Shown: piece by piece, positions 1 to 5,935 of the stretch
How the letters are laid out: the number at the start of each line of letters is the position of its first letter
Numbering within the stretch: the stretch's first letter is position 1
NCBI GenBank assembly: GCA_903839585.1
Contig: CAIMCU010000182.1
Coordinates: 1-6,676 of the forward strand
DNA from: an uncultured Actinomycetes bacterium
Lineage (GTDB): Bacteria > Actinomycetota > Actinomycetes > Nanopelagicales > Nanopelagicaceae
Reading direction: 5' to 3'
Length of the DNA stretch: 6,676 nt
The notes under the pieces: model-generated
The model's database searches: none
The model's input: the letters and a program-made list of their open reading frames with translations, nothing else
Told to the model about the DNA's origin: nothing
Position numbers and translations under genes: made by a program

Positions 1-437
1 AAAATGCGCTTATCAAAGGTGTCTTCAATATTATCGACGCCTACATTATCTTGACCTACATCCCACTTTGGAATGTACGCCTTCTCGCGATGAAATCTAT
101 CAAATGTTTCTATTGCAAAAGAAACCTCTGGGATTGCAACCCGTAACCTCGCAACAGATTCGCGGAGGTCTTTCGCAGAAATTGGAAACTCTTCTAGCAC
201 CTTCTCTGTTCGAAGATCATAGGTCAAACCACCATTGCAACAGATCGCATGCCCAATATCGAAGGTTTGTGAAATCTCTGGCATCCACCGTGGTGGTCGA
301 CCTGTAACAAAAAATATCTCTACACCTAATTCATGGGCACGTTTAAACGCTGCAACCGTTCTCTTTGTGATTGGTCCATCGTGAGGGACGATCGTTCCAT
401 CTAAATCCGTTGCAATTAACTTTGGGCGACGGGTCAC
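1..437 (-). CDS. Cof-type HAD-superfamily phosphatase (3' part beyond window)
   Basis: The reverse strand reads as an open frame from a GTG at 437-435 to the window edge, giving 145 codons with no stop; the C-terminal part is missing. HAD motif I, DLDGT, is at residues 11-15 (nucleophile D11, acid/base D13). Motif II, VTGR, is at 44-47 with T45. A conserved NGG follows at 68-70, as in Cof/YbiV-like hydrolases that dephosphorylate sugar phosphates, flavin nucleotides and similar small molecules in the cytosol. The lysine and second aspartate motifs (III and IV) would lie off the window. The GTG overlaps the serS stop by 4 bp (GTGA), so translational coupling to serS is likely; no strong Shine-Dalgarno is seen. 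A later start would cut into motif I. Family assignment is secure, substrate unknown. Confidence 0.88.
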   Translation of the reverse strand, partial: MTRRPKLIATDLDGTIVPHDGPITKRTVAAFKRAHELGVEIFFVTGRPPRWMPEISQTFDIGHAICCNGGLTYDLRTEKVLEEFPISAKDLRESVARLRVAIPEVSFAIETFDRFHREKAYIPKWDVGQDNVGVDNIEDTFDKRI

Positions 438-1702
438 ACAAGCTCAAATCGCTTCATTCCTAAGAATGGTTGTAGGGCGGCTGGAACGTTTACCGTGCCA
501 TCTGAGTTCTGGTGGTTCTCTAAAATCGCCACAATCATGCGTGGGATCGCAACTAAGGTTCCGTTTAATGTTGCAACAGCCTTTGTTCCATCAGCATCCT
601 TATAGCGAATGTTGAGTCTGCGGGCTTGGAACTCTGTGCAGTTCGATGTGCTCGTAACCTCACGATAAGCATCCTGCGTCGGAATCCACGCCTCAATATC
701 AAATTTGCGGGTGGCACTAGATCCTAAATCCCCTGATGCAACATCGATCACCCGATACGGAATCTCCATGGCGTTAAGGAAATCCTTCTCCCATTGCAAA
801 AGACGTTTGTGCTCCTCTTTCGCATCCTCAGGTTTACAAAATGAGAACATCTCAACCTTATCGAACTGGTGCACGCGAATAATTCCACGTGTGTCTTTGC
901 CATAAGAACCGGCTTCACGTCTAAAGCAGGTTGAGTAACCTGCGTAGCGCATCGGAAGTTTCTCAGCGGGAAGAACCTCATCCATATGGAAGGCTGCAAG
1001 TGGAACCTCAGAGGTTCCAACTAAGTAGTAATCATCCTTTTCAAGGTGATAAACGTTTTCAGCGGCTTGACCTAAAAACCCTGTTCCCTCCATCGCATGC
1101 GGTTTGACTAAAACCGGTGGGATAACAGGGGTAAAGCCAGCCTTAAGCGCGCTTGAAACCGCATAGTTAACGAGAGCAAACTCGAGCATCGCTCCGACAC
1201 CGGTTAAATAGTATGAACGTGATCCTGAAACCTTCGCACCGCGTTCGGTATCGATGGCGCCAAGTAACTTACCTAACTCAACGTGATCCTTGGGTTCAAA
1301 CCCTTCCTTTGAAAAGTCGCGGGGTGAACCAATGTGTTCAAGGGTTACAAAATCTGCTTCTCCACCTATTGGTGCTTCAGGATCAAGGATGTTTGAGAGT
1401 GCAAGAGCGATTGCATCAGCTTGTGCCTCTATCTCAGAGCGTTTTGCATCAGCGGCTTTGACCTTATCTGCAAGTGCTTTTGCGTTTTCTAGTAGCGCAG
1501 CTTTTTCATCACCTTTTGCAGCACCTACTGATTTGGAAAGAGTGTTTTGCTCGGCGCGAAGGGTTTCAAACTCGGTAATTGCAGAACGACGAGTTTCATC
1601 TAGAGCTAAAACCTTATCGACGATAGTTACATCTTCGCCGCGACCTTTTTGAGATGCGCGAACAACATCTGGGTTCTCTCGTAAGAACTTGATATCAATC
1701 AC
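434..1702 (-). CDS. serS: seryl-tRNA synthetase
   Basis: This cytosolic class II synthetase charges tRNA-Ser (and tRNA-Sec where present) with serine using ATP. The 422-residue protein is full length for the bacterial family. It starts with the typical [10 protein letters not shown]. Residues about 29-104 form the charged, Ala/Glu/Lys-rich antiparallel coiled coil that grips the tRNA long variable arm. The catalytic core follows: TSE at 230-232 in the serine pocket, motif 2 with FRREAGS at 260-266 and TRG at 271-273, and motif 3 around 380-397 (NGTL, then AILENHQ) with arginine 388. The NGTL...AILENHQ form is the actinobacterial style. The start is GTG, supported by a GAGAGG sequence 10 bases upstream inside the end of pheA. 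The stop TGA overlaps the HAD gene start. Nothing is missing or broken. Confidence 0.98.
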   Translation of the reverse strand: MIDIKFLRENPDVVRASQKGRGEDVTIVDKVLALDETRRSAITEFETLRAEQNTLSKSVGAAKGDEKAALLENAKALADKVKAADAKRSEIEAQADAIALALSNILDPEAPIGGEADFVTLEHIGSPRDFSKEGFEPKDHVELGKLLGAIDTERGAKVSGSRSYYLTGVGAMLEFALVNYAVSSALKAGFTPVIPPVLVKPHAMEGTGFLGQAAENVYHLEKDDYYLVGTSEVPLAAFHMDEVLPAEKLPMRYAGYSTCFRREAGSYGKDTRGIIRVHQFDKVEMFSFCKPEDAKEEHKRLLQWEKDFLNAMEIPYRVIDVASGDLGSSATRKFDIEAWIPTQDAYREVTSTSNCTEFQARRLNIRYKDADGTKAVATLNGTLVAIPRMIVAILENHQNSDGTVNVPAALQPFLGMKRFELV

Positions 1703-1704
1703 TC

Positions 1705-2529
1705 TTAACGCACCTCTCGTGGATATGAACCCAGGAATCTAATCTCATCGCAGATAGCTTCAAGATCCTTAACCGCCTGGCCTACCCCTGCATCATCGAT
1801 GTGGCCTTCAACATCAATGATGAAATGGTAGTGACCGAGCTCGCGTCCAGTTGGACGACTCTGAATAAATGTCAGGTTTACTTCATACTTTGCAAAAACT
1901 GAGAGGATTTCAAGCAGCGCACCTGCATGGTCGATATCTATAAAGACCGCTAGAGAGGTTCGATCATTACCTGTAGATACTGTCTTGAGCCCCGGCTTAT
2001 GGGCTAGAACAAATCGAGTAACCGCCCCGTTGTTATCGCCGATATCTTGGGCGATAACCTCTAATCCAAAGTGTTCAGCCGCAGCAGCAGATGCAATCGC
2101 TGCATCAAACTCGCCACGAGATATCGCTTCAGCTGCAGCAGCGGTCGAAGCTGTAGGGATGAGCTCTGCATGGGGATAGTTTTTTGCTACATAGGTTCTG
2201 CACTGTGACTCCGCATGGGGATGGGTTGCAATTCTATTAATCGCTTTATTCCCCGGCTTAACCATCAGAGCAAAGGAGACGGGAAGGGTTACCTCGCCGG
2301 TAATTACCAACGGTGTTCCCGTTGCTAACTCATCCAAGGTTCGGGCTACAACGCCTTCAACCGAGTTTTCAATCGGCACCAGCGCATACTCGGCTTGCCC
2401 GCTTCGGACAGCATCGAGAGTGGCGGTCACATTTGCGTAAGGGGTTCGGGTGTCTGAGCTTTGCGTAATCTTCTTAAGAGCCGCCTCTGTGAAGGTCCCG
2501 ACAGGACCTAAATACGCGTATGTGCTCAC
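1705..2529 (-). CDS. pheA: prephenate dehydratase (monofunctional, with ACT domain)
   Basis: Converts prephenate to phenylpyruvate, the committed step to phenylalanine, in the cytosol. The 274-residue protein has the usual monofunctional layout with no chorismate mutase domain. The catalytic PDT domain spans about 2-176, opening with [11 protein letters not shown] (7-17), with ENSVEGVV at 54-61 and the catalytic TRF at 171-173. The ACT regulatory domain spans about 190-268, with the GALLEIL phenylalanine-binding motif at 203-209. The second ACT motif is QSRP (223-226) where ESRP is usual. The start is [12 protein letters not shown] fits the family N-terminus exactly, and a -10-like TATCCT ends 6 bases upstream, suggesting a leaderless message. 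The TAA stop is 2 bp from serS, so the two are probably co-transcribed; end-product feedback by phenylalanine is expected from the family. Confidence 0.97.
   Translation of the reverse strand: MSTYAYLGPVGTFTEAALKKITQSSDTRTPYANVTATLDAVRSGQAEYALVPIENSVEGVVARTLDELATGTPLVITGEVTLPVSFALMVKPGNKAINRIATHPHAESQCRTYVAKNYPHAELIPTASTAAAAEAISRGEFDAAIASAAAAEHFGLEVIAQDIGDNNGAVTRFVLAHKPGLKTVSTGNDRTSLAVFIDIDHAGALLEILSVFAKYEVNLTFIQSRPTGRELGHYHFIIDVEGHIDDAGVGQAVKDLEAICDEIRFLGSYPREVR
1713..1718 (-). promoter_or_regulatory. Shine-Dalgarno sequence of serS
   Basis: On the minus strand GAGAGG lies 10 bases before the GTG start of serS, within the last codons of pheA. It supports the GTG at 1702 and indicates that serS is translated from a polycistronic pheA-serS message, in contrast to the unit-head genes here, which lack such a site. 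Confidence 0.6.
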
Positions 2530-2535
2530 CGGTTA

Positions 2536-2541
2536 AGGATA
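2536..2541 (-). promoter_or_regulatory. -10-like element of a probable leaderless pheA promoter
   Basis: The minus strand reads TATCCT, then six bases, then the GTG of pheA. There is no Shine-Dalgarno in the preceding 20 bases. A -10 hexamer at this distance would place the transcription start at or next to the G of GTG. No good -35 is visible about 17 bases further upstream. The position is inferred from pattern only. Confidence 0.5.
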
Positions 2542-2592
2542 GCCGAGCACGCTCACAGCTTGCGACGCTACTTACTACGTGATGGCCACCAT

Positions 2593-2598
2593 TAGGCT
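2593..2598 (+). promoter_or_regulatory. -10-like element of a probable leaderless pstP-pknB promoter
   Basis: TAGGCT is followed by seven bases and then the ATG at 2606. The spacer (TAACCGT) resembles the pheA spacer (TAACCG) on the other strand. No Shine-Dalgarno and no convincing -35 are present. If used, transcription begins at or near the A of ATG, which also argues against the longer GTG start at 2579, since that codon would lie upstream of the message. Confidence 0.5.
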
Positions 2599-2605
2599 TA
2601 ACCGT

Positions 2606-3382
2606 ATGAGCCGATACTTCTTCGAAGCGAATGCGAGATCTGCTGTCGGCCTTGTTCGAAATGGAAATGAAGACTCCGCTCTTATTAGCTCTCAAATAAT
2701 TGCTGTGGCGGATGGAATGGGCGGACATGCCGGGGGTGAGGTTGCATCATCTACTGCGATTAAAACCCTTGCCTCATTAATCCCTGTCATCACAGATAAA
2801 GATATTGATGAAGAGTCCTCTGAAGACTTGTTTATTAACTCTCTCTACTCCGTAGACTCTCAAATCAAAGCTGTCTCCGATGAAGAGCCGGCTCTAGAGG
2901 GGTTAGGTACAACTTTGACTGCTCTCTTTGTCCAAGGCGAAAGCATCTCCCTCTTACACGTTGGAGACTCGCGTGCTTACAGACTCCGCGGAAGTAGCTT
3001 GGAGCAGATTAGTGTCGATCACACAGTTGTTCAGGAGCTCATCTCAAAGGGTGCAATCTCACCGAGTGAAGTCTCAGAGCATCCGCAGCGATCTATGTTG
3101 ACTCAGGCGTTAATGGGCTCTGGAAATGTTGAGCCTGTACTGCAAATCTTCGAAGCAAAGAGCAAGGATAGGTTTTTACTTTGTAGTGATGGACTTTCAG
3201 GGGTGCTCACAGAGAAAGAGATTAAATCACTTATTAAAGGAAAGAGTCGAAGCCAAGCTATCGACGCCCTTATCGATGCTACATATATAAATGGTGCTCC
3301 AGATAATGTGACTGTAGTAATTGCCGATGTCTCAGAACAAAGTGACCAGGGGTTAGAGAAGATAGGAGCTGCGCACTCATGA
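2606..3382 (+). CDS. pstP: PP2C-family Ser/Thr protein phosphatase, PstP-like, soluble
   Basis: A metal-dependent (Mn/Mg) phosphatase that should reverse phosphorylation by the adjacent PknB kinase. Counting from the ATG at 2606 it has 258 residues. Motifs in order: GLVRNGNEDS at 15-24 with E22/D23, ADGMGGHAGGE at 35-45 with metal ligand D36, LGTTLTA at 100-106, HVGDSRAYRL at 118-127, HPQRSMLTQAL at 159-169, CSDGLSG at 193-199 with D195, and APDNVTV at 231-237 with D233. All metal-binding aspartates appear present. An in-frame GTG at 2579 would add nine residues, but MSRYFFEANARS matches the family N-terminus and sits just after a -10-like element. Mycobacterial PstP is about twice as long, with a membrane helix and an extracellular domain; this protein ends after the catalytic domain with a short polar tail, so it should be cytosolic. 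The stop overlaps pknB (ATGA). Confidence 0.93.
   Translation: MSRYFFEANARSAVGLVRNGNEDSALISSQIIAVADGMGGHAGGEVASSTAIKTLASLIPVITDKDIDEESSEDLFINSLYSVDSQIKAVSDEEPALEGLGTTLTALFVQGESISLLHVGDSRAYRLRGSSLEQISVDHTVVQELISKGAISPSEVSEHPQRSMLTQALMGSGNVEPVLQIFEAKSKDRFLLCSDGLSGVLTEKEIKSLIKGKSRSQAIDALIDATYINGAPDNVTVVIADVSEQSDQGLEKIGAAHS
3364..3368 (+). promoter_or_regulatory. Shine-Dalgarno sequence of pknB
   Basis: AGGAG lies 10 bases before the ATG at 3379, inside the end of the phosphatase gene. It supports this start and translation of pknB from the shared message, alongside coupling through the ATGA overlap. Confidence 0.55.
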
Positions 3383-4926
3383 GCAAGCTTCTTGGTGATC
3401 GCTACTTACTGGGTGCCATGATCGGAACCGGCGGAATGGCCGATGTCTTTATCGCACAGGATCAACGTTTATCCCGTGAAGTTGCGATCAAGATTCTGCG
3501 CAGCGATCTAGCTAAGGATCAAACCTTTGTTTCACGATTTAGAAAAGAGGCGCGCGCAGCAGCGGGCTTAAGCCATCCAGGAATCGTTGCCGTTTACGAC
3601 TCAGGTGAGGATCCATCTCCATACATAGTTATGGAGCTTGTCTCCGGCCACACTCTTCGAGACTTAATCCATAACGGGGAACGTCTGCCTTTAGAACGAG
3701 CACTACAAATCGGTGCCGGAATTCTTGAGGCTCTTGAATACTCACATGAGCGAGGAATTATTCACCGCGATATCAAACCTGCAAACATCATGATTACAGA
3801 CCAAGGTGATGTCAAAGTTATGGACTTTGGTATCGCGCGTGCGATGGATGATCTTGGCGCAACGTTGACAAGTCCATGGAACATAGTTGGAACCGCTCAG
3901 TACCTATCTCCAGAGCAAGCACTTGGTGAGAGCGCCGGCGCCGCTAGCGATATCTACTCAACCGGATGCTTACTCTTTGAACTCATTACTGGACAGCCGC
4001 CCTTTACTGGTGAAACACCGGTTTCAATCGCCTATCAACACGTCTCCGGTGCAGCACCACTAGCTCGCACAATTACACCAGAGGTACCAGAGGGCGTCGA
4101 AATCTTGCTCGCTGTTGCTTTGTCAAAAAAGATCGAGGATAGATACACATCTGCGCAGGCGATGCTAGATGATGTTCAAAAACTTCGCGGTGGAGAAAGT
4201 ATCTCTACAAAGATTGCGCGCGGACCTCTTATCTCACGTCGCAGCGCGGTTGTAAGCGGCCTAGCTCTTCTTGTCATAGGTATTGCGGCTGCGGTGGGCT
4301 TCTCATTGACTGGAAACCCTGGTGGTTCTATCGGCAATCAAGTACCTAACGTCGTTGGTTTAACCGTTGAACAAGCTAGAGCTTTGTTAACTGATTACAC
4401 GGTAACTTTGCAGCGCGCGCACGACCCAGCAATTCCAAAGGGTCGAATCGCAAGTCAGATCCCTTTTGCAACCTCACAAGCACCCAAGGGATCGGCGGTT
4501 GTTTTAACGGTTTCAGATGGACCTGGAGATGCAACGGTTCCAGAGAATCTCATCGGAATGTCTTTGATCGATGCACGGGCTGAGTTAGCTGCATCTGGTC
4601 TGGTCATCGCGCGTACTGAAGCATCTTCATCTGATCAACCGCAAGGAACCGTCTTGAGCGTCTCCCCTGAACCAGGATCAATAGTTACTGCGGGTACGGG
4701 AATTGTCTTAACTATTGCAAGTGGTGAGGTCGAGGTACCAAACCTGATCGGTGTTGAAAGTGGTCAGGCAAAGACTCAACTAATTCAACTTGGCTTCTTG
4801 TTTAAGGAGTTTACTGATTACGATCCAACTCAACCGATTGGTTTTGTAATCCGACAGTCACCTGAACCTGGGACTACTCAGACTATTGGTAAGTCGGTAA
4901 CAATTGCTATTAACAAAGCCCCGTAG
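3379..4926 (+). CDS. pknB: membrane Ser/Thr protein kinase with three PASTA domains (PknB-like)
   Basis: A 515-residue kinase that senses peptidoglycan fragments outside the cell and phosphorylates division and wall-synthesis proteins inside. The kinase domain spans about 8-270: glycine loop IGTGGMADV (15-23), VAIK with K38, HRDIKPAN (129-136; D131, N136), DFG (149-151), activation loop with T162 and T164, GTAQYLSPEQ (171-180). A basic linker (RR at 287-288) leads to one membrane helix at about 290-311, inside to outside. Three extracellular PASTA repeats follow, at about 322-380, 386-449 and 451-512; mycobacterial PknB has four. The protein ends within a few residues of the last repeat. In the activation loop, proline 166 stands where the second autophosphorylated threonine of mycobacterial PknB (T173) aligns. 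It overlaps pstP by 4 bp and abuts convergent pabA with no gap. Confidence 0.96.
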   Translation: MSKLLGDRYLLGAMIGTGGMADVFIAQDQRLSREVAIKILRSDLAKDQTFVSRFRKEARAAAGLSHPGIVAVYDSGEDPSPYIVMELVSGHTLRDLIHNGERLPLERALQIGAGILEALEYSHERGIIHRDIKPANIMITDQGDVKVMDFGIARAMDDLGATLTSPWNIVGTAQYLSPEQALGESAGAASDIYSTGCLLFELITGQPPFTGETPVSIAYQHVSGAAPLARTITPEVPEGVEILLAVALSKKIEDRYTSAQAMLDDVQKLRGGESISTKIARGPLISRRSAVVSGLALLVIGIAAAVGFSLTGNPGGSIGNQVPNVVGLTVEQARALLTDYTVTLQRAHDPAIPKGRIASQIPFATSQAPKGSAVVLTVSDGPGDATVPENLIGMSLIDARAELAASGLVIARTEASSSDQPQGTVLSVSPEPGSIVTAGTGIVLTIASGEVEVPNLIGVESGQAKTQLIQLGFLFKEFTDYDPTQPIGFVIRQSPEPGTTQTIGKSVTIAINKAP

Positions 4927-5550
4927 TTAGCGCCCAACAACCGGAGCTAAACCAACTGATTTTGCGAGCGCATTCTTATCGCCGCATTGAGTTAGCCAGT
5001 TAGCTAGCATGAGGTGTCCATGCTCGGTTAATACAGACTCGGGATGAAACTGCACACCCTCAATCGGCAAACTCTTGTGGCGAAGTGACATCACAACCCC
5101 CGACTCTGTTCTGCCCGTAATGGTAAGAACATCTGGAACCGTGTCTGTCTCAACAGCCAGTGAGTGGTATCGGGTTGCAGTAAATGGAGAAGGTAGATTT
5201 TGCATTACACCTTGACCTTCATGAAAAACCTGTGAAGTCTTTCCATGGAGTAGCTCCGGTGCGCGCGAAACTGTCGCACCAAAGGCGACGCTAATTGCTT
5301 GGTGGCCGAGGCAAACACCAAAGAGTGGAATCTTCTTTTCAGCGCAGTAGTTAATCAGTGCGATGCTAACTCCGGCATCCTCTGGAGTGCCAGGCCCTGG
5401 TGAGATAAGAACGCCATCAAAGTTAGATGCCTCTTCAACTTCGATCGCATCGTTGCGAACCACGGTGCACTCTGCTCCAAGCTGGCCAAGGTACTGAACC
5501 AAGTTAAAGACGAAGGAGTCGTAGTTATCGACTACCAAGATGCGGGTCAT
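4927..5550 (-). CDS. pabA: glutamine amidotransferase subunit of aminodeoxychorismate/anthranilate synthase (PabA/TrpG)
   Basis: Class I glutaminase that releases ammonia from glutamine and passes it to a chorismate-using partner (PabB for p-aminobenzoate and folate, or TrpE for tryptophan). At 207 residues it is full length. It opens ILVVDNYDSFVFNLVQYLG (4-22), has the oxyanion strand SPGPGTPEDAG at 50-60, the nucleophile C80 in GVCLGHQ (78-84), and the catalytic H169 and E171 in GVQFHPESVLTEHG (165-178). YHSL at 128-131 is typical of the family. No partner gene is in the window, so PabA and TrpG cannot be separated; one subunit may serve both enzymes, as proposed for other actinobacteria. 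The ATG at 5550 is the only sensible start. Its position convergent to pknB and next to crgA matches mycobacterial trpG. Confidence 0.95.
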   Translation of the reverse strand: MTRILVVDNYDSFVFNLVQYLGQLGAECTVVRNDAIEVEEASNFDGVLISPGPGTPEDAGVSIALINYCAEKKIPLFGVCLGHQAISVAFGATVSRAPELLHGKTSQVFHEGQGVMQNLPSPFTATRYHSLAVETDTVPDVLTITGRTESGVVMSLRHKSLPIEGVQFHPESVLTEHGHLMLANWLTQCGDKNALAKSVGLAPVVGR

Positions 5551-5556
5551 GGGGTA

Positions 5557-5562
5557 ATTCTG
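5557..5562 (-). promoter_or_regulatory. -10-like element of a possible leaderless pabA promoter
   Basis: The minus strand reads CAGAAT, then six bases (TACCCC), then the ATG of pabA. There is no Shine-Dalgarno. The hexamer matches TATAAT at four of six positions. It also lies in the nearer copy of a 7-bp direct repeat. An alternative -10 in the AT-rich stretch around 5566-5571 cannot be excluded. Confidence 0.35.
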
Positions 5563-5610
5563 ACCTATATTCTGAAGTTGGCGCGCTGGCGTTTTTCATT
5601 CAAATACCTG

Positions 5611-5616
5611 TAACCT
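5611..5616 (+). promoter_or_regulatory. -10-like element of a probable leaderless crgA promoter
   Basis: TAACCT is followed by seven bases (TGCCGCT) and the ATG of crgA, without a Shine-Dalgarno. This is the same geometry as upstream of pstP. No clear -35 is seen. The 73 bases between pabA and crgA must hold both divergent promoters. Confidence 0.5.
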
Positions 5617-5623
5617 TGCCGCT

Positions 5624-5890
5624 ATGCCTAAGTCAAAGTTACGCAAGAAGGTAAAAGAGGGCCACGCTCATTTAGAGCAGGTTCACGCAGCAGAGCCTCA
5701 CATCATCGCTGAAAGCCCAAAGTGGTTTGCACCGGTGATGGTCGCTAACTTCCTCATCGGTCTCTTCTGGATCGTTATCTTCTACGTGACACAGACCCAG
5801 TACCCAGTCCCAGGAATCGGTGCCTGGAACATGGTTATCGGCTTTGGCTTTATCGGCGTGGGCTTCGGCTTAGCTACCCGCTGGCGCTAA
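5624..5890 (+). CDS. crgA: cell division protein CrgA
   Basis: A small inner-membrane protein found in Actinobacteria that helps assemble the divisome at the septum, in mycobacteria through contacts with FtsZ, FtsQ, FtsI and the wall-growth protein Wag31. The 88-residue length is normal. It begins with the hallmark MPKSKLRKK, followed by a hydrophilic, His/Glu-containing cytosolic N-terminus to about residue 30. Two membrane helices, about 34-56 and 68-84, are joined by a short outer loop with PVPGIGAWN (61-69). It ends with the conserved FGLATRWR (81-88). The N-terminal segment is the likely cytosolic contact region. Its place next to pknB and pabA is the conserved actinobacterial arrangement. 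No terminator hairpin is evident before the next gene, so some read-through into the regulator is possible. Confidence 0.95.
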   Translation: MPKSKLRKKVKEGHAHLEQVHAAEPHIIAESPKWFAPVMVANFLIGLFWIVIFYVTQTQYPVPGIGAWNMVIGFGFIGVGFGLATRWR

Positions 5891-5923
5891 CTCAATTCTC
5901 AGCAATCTCTCAGCCTATGGGAG

Positions 5924-5929
5924 CATTCT
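5924..5929 (+). promoter_or_regulatory. -10-like element of a possible leaderless response-regulator promoter
   Basis: CATTCT is followed by six bases (GGGGTC) and the ATG at 5936. The hexamer is weak (first base C), but its second A, last T and its distance follow the same pattern as the other unit-head genes. The GGGG before the start is too close and not complementary enough to be a good Shine-Dalgarno. No -35 is recognisable. Confidence 0.3.
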
Positions 5930-5935
5930 GGGGTC

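Noticed and set aside
68..307. 79-codon plus-strand open frame at the left end
   Set aside because: It is antisense to the HAD phosphatase frame, whose DLDGT, VTGR and NGG motifs are clear; the plus-strand product has low-complexity composition typical of a shadow.
1213..1652. Two overlapping plus-strand frames of 82 and 120 codons
   Set aside because: Both lie opposite the serS coiled coil; their Ser/Ala-rich content mirrors the Glu/Ala/Lys codons of the real gene.
2560..2565. TTGCGA as a -35 box for pstP
   Set aside because: It lies 27 bases before the TAGGCT element, too far for normal sigma factor spacing of about 16-19.
2474..2728. Minus-strand frame spanning the pheA-pstP divergent region
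   Set aside because: It overlaps the starts of two well-supported genes and shows no recognisable domain.
5566..5571. TATATT as the main -10 for crgA
   Set aside because: It is a good hexamer, but would give a leader of about 46 bases with no Shine-Dalgarno before the ATG; TAACCT at 5611 fits the pattern of the neighbours better. It remains an alternative.
5891..5935. Terminator between crgA and the response regulator
   Set aside because: The 45 bases contain only short imperfect complementarities (CTC...GAG) and no GC-rich stem followed by a T run.
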